Shown in pieces: positions 5,820-8,603 of a stretch of DNA of 8,603 nucleotides. The notes below the pieces were generated by a model that saw only the letters and a program-made list of their open reading frames with translations, made no database searches and had not been told where the DNA came from. Origin of the DNA: Clostridia bacterium (lineage in GTDB: Bacteria > Bacillota > Clostridia > Christensenellales > HGM11417). The first letter of the stretch is position 1. Each line of letters opens with the position of its first letter. The position numbers and the translations under genes were made by a program. The stretch spans positions 1 through 8,603 of the forward strand of contig JAFQWR010000259.1 in assembly GCA_017407365.1 (NCBI GenBank), written 5' to 3'.

Positions 5820-7217
5820 TTATTTTCTCGTCAACAAAACGACCGTTTCCACGTGCTTGGTTTGCGCAAACATATCGTACGGCTTTACGTATGTAACCTC
5901 GTAGGGCGAAAGCTCGCGCTCCTCCTTGGGAATCGGCGCACCCGTGGGGGTGAGTGTTTTGGTTAAAATACCCACGTCGCGTGCAAGCGTTGCAGGATTG
6001 CAGCTGATATACACAATGCGATGGGGCAGACATTCGCTGATTGCCTGCAAAACGGGCGCATCACAGCCCTTGCGGGGCGGATCCAGCACCACGCTGACAC
6101 GCTTACCGCGCTGCGTCAGCCTATGCACAAGAACAGGCAGTTCAACGGCACAATCCCCTAAAATGGGATGCATATTTTCGATACGGTTGGTGTTTTTTAA
6201 GTGATTGGCGTTTTCCACCGCCTCGGGCACGATTTCTATGCCGTATACCTCGTCGAAGCGTTGCGCCAATATAGCGGTTAACAGACCTGCGCCGCTATAT
6301 GCATCGATCACCACACCTCTTTCGTCGTCTAAAAGATTGGCAACACGTGTATAGATGCGGTCGCGGATGCGGTTGTTTACCTGCAAAAAGCTTTCGGGAT
6401 GCACCTCGTAGATGATGCCGTTTACCGTTTCGCTCTGCACCGTGAGGCCGCCCACGTGGTGATATTCCTTACCCGTGATGACGTTTGTCTGCGCCTTGTT
6501 AATGTTGAGATAAAGCCCCACAGCACCAAACGCCTCGTGTAGCCTGCGATACAGCTCGCCCGCGTGCGGCAGGTGCGTTCCGTTGATTACGATAACCACC
6601 ATAAGAGAGGTGAGCTTTCGGGCAATCAGGTGACGGACAAGACCGGTATGCGAGCTTTCCTCGTAGGAGGAGATGCCGTATTCCTGCATAAACTCCGATA
6701 AAACCGCAATCAGCCTTCTGGCAAACTCCCCATGCAGGGGGCAATCTGAGGTAGGCACCACACGGTGGGTGTTGGGCGCATAAAAGCCAAGGAGCGGAGA
6801 GCCGTCTTTTGCGCGGGTTACGGGCATTTGCAATTTATTGCGATAGCCGTATTCCTCGGTGCTTTTTCCCGTATGCTGAACGGTGACCTCTAAATCTGCA
6901 ATTTTGGCAAAGCAGGTTTCTACAAGGTCGTGCTTTACTCGGAGCTGCTCGGAATACTTCAGATGCTGAAGCTGACAGCCCCCGCATTTGCCGAACACCG
7001 GACAGCAGGGACGCACCCTGTCTTCCTCGGGGGTAAGCACCTCTACAAGCTTGGCAAATACAAGATTTTTCTTCTCGTGGATGGGGATTACCTTGCATTT
7101 TTCACCCGGCAACGAAAACGGAACAAAGAAGGTTTTGCCCTCGTGATGCGCAATACCCTCTGCGTTCATGCCGATATCATCAATTGTAACCGTGTAGGTT
7201 TGTCTGACGGGTTTCAT
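5820..7217 (-). CDS. 23S rRNA (uracil-5-)-methyltransferase, RlmD/RlmCD type
   Basis: This 465-residue SAM-dependent enzyme is predicted to make 5-methyluridine in 23S rRNA. An N-terminal TRAM-like RNA-binding domain occupies about residues 1-62. An iron-sulfur cluster motif follows with C72-X5-C78-X2-C81 and a distant fourth cysteine at C159 (SDCPLHG). The Rossmann methyltransferase core has the SAM loop VIDAYSGAGLLT (303-314), the DPPRKGC segment (379-385), and the catalytic cysteine in YISCNPATLARD (Cys406). The protein ends in the family's DMFxQTxHVE segment. About 15 extra residues (PTGAPIPKEEREL region, 424-437) are inserted before the final strand. In Bacillota one such enzyme can modify U747 and U1939 together (RlmCD); which site applies here cannot be told, so no symbol is given. 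The start is supported by AAGGAAG 7 nt upstream. It lies 35 nt behind pfkA with no terminator between, so the two are probably one operon. Confidence 0.92.
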   Translation of the reverse strand: MKPVRQTYTVTIDDIGMNAEGIAHHEGKTFFVPFSLPGEKCKVIPIHEKKNLVFAKLVEVLTPEEDRVRPCCPVFGKCGGCQLQHLKYSEQLRVKHDLVETCFAKIADLEVTVQHTGKSTEEYGYRNKLQMPVTRAKDGSPLLGFYAPNTHRVVPTSDCPLHGEFARRLIAVLSEFMQEYGISSYEESSHTGLVRHLIARKLTSLMVVIVINGTHLPHAGELYRRLHEAFGAVGLYLNINKAQTNVITGKEYHHVGGLTVQSETVNGIIYEVHPESFLQVNNRIRDRIYTRVANLLDDERGVVIDAYSGAGLLTAILAQRFDEVYGIEIVPEAVENANHLKNTNRIENMHPILGDCAVELPVLVHRLTQRGKRVSVVLDPPRKGCDAPVLQAISECLPHRIVYISCNPATLARDVGILTKTLTPTGAPIPKEERELSPYEVTYVKPYDMFAQTKHVETVVLLTRK

Positions 7218-7252
7218 TGGTAATCTTCCTTCTTTGCTGTTCTTGCAAGCGG

Positions 7253-8215
7253 TTACATTGCCAGAATCTTTGCCATCTCGTATAATTCTTTGTTAAACTT
7301 ACGAGGCATTTCTACAGCCTCAATGATGTCCATATCAATAATCTGATCGTTGCGGATACCAACGGCACGGCTTCCCTTGTTTTCCATCAGAAGCTCTACG
7401 GCACGCGTGCCGAACTGGCTGGCAAGCAAGCGATCTCTCATCGTGGGAGAGCCACCGCGCTGAATATGACCAAGCACGGAAACACGCATATCTGCGTGCA
7501 GACGCTCACGGATAACCTCGAGCTTAGACTCGAAATCCTTTACGCCCTCTGCAATGACGATGATGCAGGAAACCTTACCCTTGCTGCGGCTTGCCTCGAT
7601 GCGGGAGATAACCTCCTCTGCAGTTACGGGAACCTCGGGCACGATGATAACCTCTGCGCCGCCTGCAATACCGGAATAGAGTGCAAGATCACCGCAGTTT
7701 CTGCCCATAACCTCGATTACACTCATACGGGAGTGGCTGGTCATGGTGTCGCGGATGTTGTTGATCAACGAAACAACGGTGTTTGCGGCTGTATCAAAGC
7801 CAAGAGTAAAATCGGTGTATGCAAGGTCGTTATCAATGGTGCCGGGAATGCCAACCGTGGGGATTCCGCACTGATTGGTGATGGCGCACGCACCGCGGAA
7901 GGAGCCGTCGCCGCCAATGACGATTAAGCCATCGATGCCGCGACGCTTCATATTTTCGATTGCAACAGCCTGTCCCTCAGGCGTTTTGAACTCTAAGCAA
8001 CGTGCGGAATAAAGCATCGTGCCGCCACGCTGAATGATACTGGAAACAGAGCGCATTTCCAAACGCTCCATATCGTCCGTGATCAGACCATTGTAGCCAC
8101 GCTTTACACCGTATACCTCAAAGCCGTTGAAGATACCCGCACGGACAACCGCACGAATGCAGGCATTCATACCGGGAGCATCGCCACCGCTCGTGAGTAC
8201 AGCAATCTTTTTCAT
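7253..8215 (-). CDS. pfkA: ATP-dependent 6-phosphofructokinase
   Basis: This 320-residue protein matches the usual length of bacterial PfkA and catalyses the ATP-driven phosphorylation of fructose 6-phosphate to fructose 1,6-bisphosphate in cytosolic glycolysis. The ATP-site GGDAPGMNA is at 10-18 and GGDGS at 101-105. The active-site PGTIDND (124-130) contains the catalytic base Asp128. Glycine 125, rather than the lysine of pyrophosphate-dependent enzymes, points to ATP as donor. Substrate-binding residues are visible at Arg163, in EVMGR (168-172), and in HIQRGG. Effector-site residues of the E. coli enzyme appear conserved (Arg21, Arg25 and a glutamate in AGGAE at 188), suggesting ADP activation and PEP inhibition. 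The start is set by GAGGTGA 6 nt upstream. It has a recognisable promoter and is followed by the rRNA methyltransferase gene. Confidence 0.97.
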   Translation of the reverse strand: MKKIAVLTSGGDAPGMNACIRAVVRAGIFNGFEVYGVKRGYNGLITDDMERLEMRSVSSIIQRGGTMLYSARCLEFKTPEGQAVAIENMKRRGIDGLIVIGGDGSFRGACAITNQCGIPTVGIPGTIDNDLAYTDFTLGFDTAANTVVSLINNIRDTMTSHSRMSVIEVMGRNCGDLALYSGIAGGAEVIIVPEVPVTAEEVISRIEASRSKGKVSCIIVIAEGVKDFESKLEVIRERLHADMRVSVLGHIQRGGSPTMRDRLLASQFGTRAVELLMENKGSRAVGIRNDQIIDMDIIEAVEMPRKFNKELYEMAKILAM

Positions 8216-8280
8216 AAACTTTCACCTCATGTTTCTCGATTTTCTTTTTCAAAAGAAATACTCAATTATTCATTCATTAT

Positions 8281-8309
8281 ATTATAGCAAACACGCGCGT
8301 AAAAGGCAA
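8281..8309 (-). promoter_or_regulatory. Sigma-A-type promoter of pfkA
   Basis: On the minus strand the -35 TTGCCT (8304-8309) is separated by 17 bp (8287-8303) from a perfect -10 TATAAT (8281-8286). The -10 is preceded by TGC, giving an extended -10 element. Transcription would begin near 8274, giving a leader of about 60 nt before the pfkA ATG. Spacing and position fit a housekeeping promoter well. Confidence 0.75.
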
Positions 8310-8429
8310 CTGATTTTACCTGTTTTCCGCGCAAAAAAGAAACTCTGCTACTTCCTTACCACCCTTTCTTCTCTTCTTTGCAATTTTTCTTTTTTTTATA
8401 CGGATGACTTATAAAAGTAGCGGAAATAC
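8310..8429. other. Gene-free interval upstream of the pfkA promoter
   Basis: No coding sequence is supported here. On the minus strand there is a long purine-rich tract (about 8347-8378) and an oligo-A run near 8391-8398. A 7-bp inverted repeat GCTACTT/AAGTAGC (8347-8353 and 8415-8421) brackets the interval. It could be a regulator site or a loop-forming element upstream of the promoter, or chance in low-complexity sequence. Confidence 0.3.
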
Positions 8430-8456
8430 AAAAAAGACGCGGCAAAACGCCACGTC
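8430..8456 (-). terminator. Intrinsic terminator of the upstream gene
   Basis: In the minus-strand transcript GACGTGGC pairs with GCCGCGTC over 8 bp (one G-U) around a 5-nt GTTTT loop, followed at once by six T (8430-8435). It lies 79 nt past the stop codon of the gene entering from the right edge and isolates that gene from pfkA. Confidence 0.85.
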
Positions 8457-8476
8457 CTTAAAAATCACTTTTTTTG

Positions 8477-8517
8477 CAAAAGCGGCTTACGCTTGCTCGT
8501 CTACGCAGGAAAGCCGC
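8477..8517 (-). terminator. Second hairpin after the upstream gene, possible first terminator
   Basis: A 7-bp stem GCGGCTT/AAGCCGC (8511-8517 and 8482-8488) with a 22-nt interior is followed on the minus strand by TTTTGC. The U-tract is short, and a further A-run/T-run could pair just downstream. It may be a weak terminator in tandem with the stronger one at 8430-8456 or a 3' stabilising hairpin. Confidence 0.4.
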
Positions 8518-8534
8518 ATAATAAAGGGCAGAAA

Positions 8535-8603
8535 TCAGGAGCCCATTTTTCGCTTTAAGCGCTCGTAAAGAGCGGTAAGCTCGTCTTCGTCGTTTTCCTC
8601 CTC
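8535..8603 (-). CDS. C-terminal end of an unidentified protein
   Basis: An open frame enters from the right edge and ends in TGA at 8535-8537, giving 22 residues: an acidic run (EEENDEDEL) followed by a basic amphipathic end (TALYERLKRKMGS). It is supported as a real gene end by the two hairpins that follow on the same strand. In many Clostridia the gene before pfkA is dnaE, but this tail is too short to support that name, and I do not assign one. Confidence 0.6.
   Translation of the reverse strand, partial: EEENDEDELTALYERLKRKMGS

Noticed and set aside
7466..7927. 153-codon open frame on the plus strand
   Set aside because: It is entirely antisense to pfkA and has a cysteine/alanine-rich composition typical of mirror frames of conserved genes.

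Overview
The window looks like a chromosomal stretch from a member of the Bacillota, most likely an anaerobic gut-type Clostridia. This is inferred from strong AGGAGG-type ribosome binding sites, a TTG start, short U-tailed intrinsic terminators, an ATP-type PfkA, an iron-sulfur 23S rRNA m5U methyltransferase, and an SbcD/SbcC-like gene pair of a style I know from Clostridia. All supported genes lie on the minus strand, so transcription runs from the right edge (8603) to the left edge (1). No IS element, CRISPR array, rRNA or intact tRNA gene is visible.

In transcription order: (1) the last 22 codons of an unidentified gene with an acidic tail, ending at 8535, followed by two tandem hairpins, the second a convincing intrinsic terminator (8430-8456). 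(2) A good promoter (8281-8309) drives pfkA and then, 35 nt further on, an RlmD/RlmCD-type 23S rRNA uracil-5 methyltransferase. This unit ends at an intrinsic terminator (5774-5807). (3) A membrane-anchored alpha/beta hydrolase with a TTG start. (4) A 122-nt intergenic region with a perfect 10-bp inverted repeat, then the tRNA CCA-adding enzyme (cca). (5) 42 nt later, a TIR-domain protein with an unassigned C-terminal domain. (6) After a 60-nt gap holding a short bidirectional terminator-like hairpin, a calcineurin-like (Mre11/SbcD-type) phosphoesterase whose stop overlaps, as ATGA, the start of a Rad50/SbcC/YhaN-like coiled-coil ATPase that runs off the left edge.

The right half is housekeeping: glycolysis, rRNA modification and tRNA maturation. 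The left third is the part worth attention. A TIR protein with its conserved glutamate sits directly upstream of, and possibly in the same transcription unit as, a nuclease/SMC-like ATPase pair. The nuclease-ATPase pair is translationally coupled and probably acts on DNA ends. The TIR protein may be an NAD-consuming effector, but whether it works with the pair is only an inference from position, and the hairpin between them argues for partial uncoupling. No known defense system can be named from the window alone.
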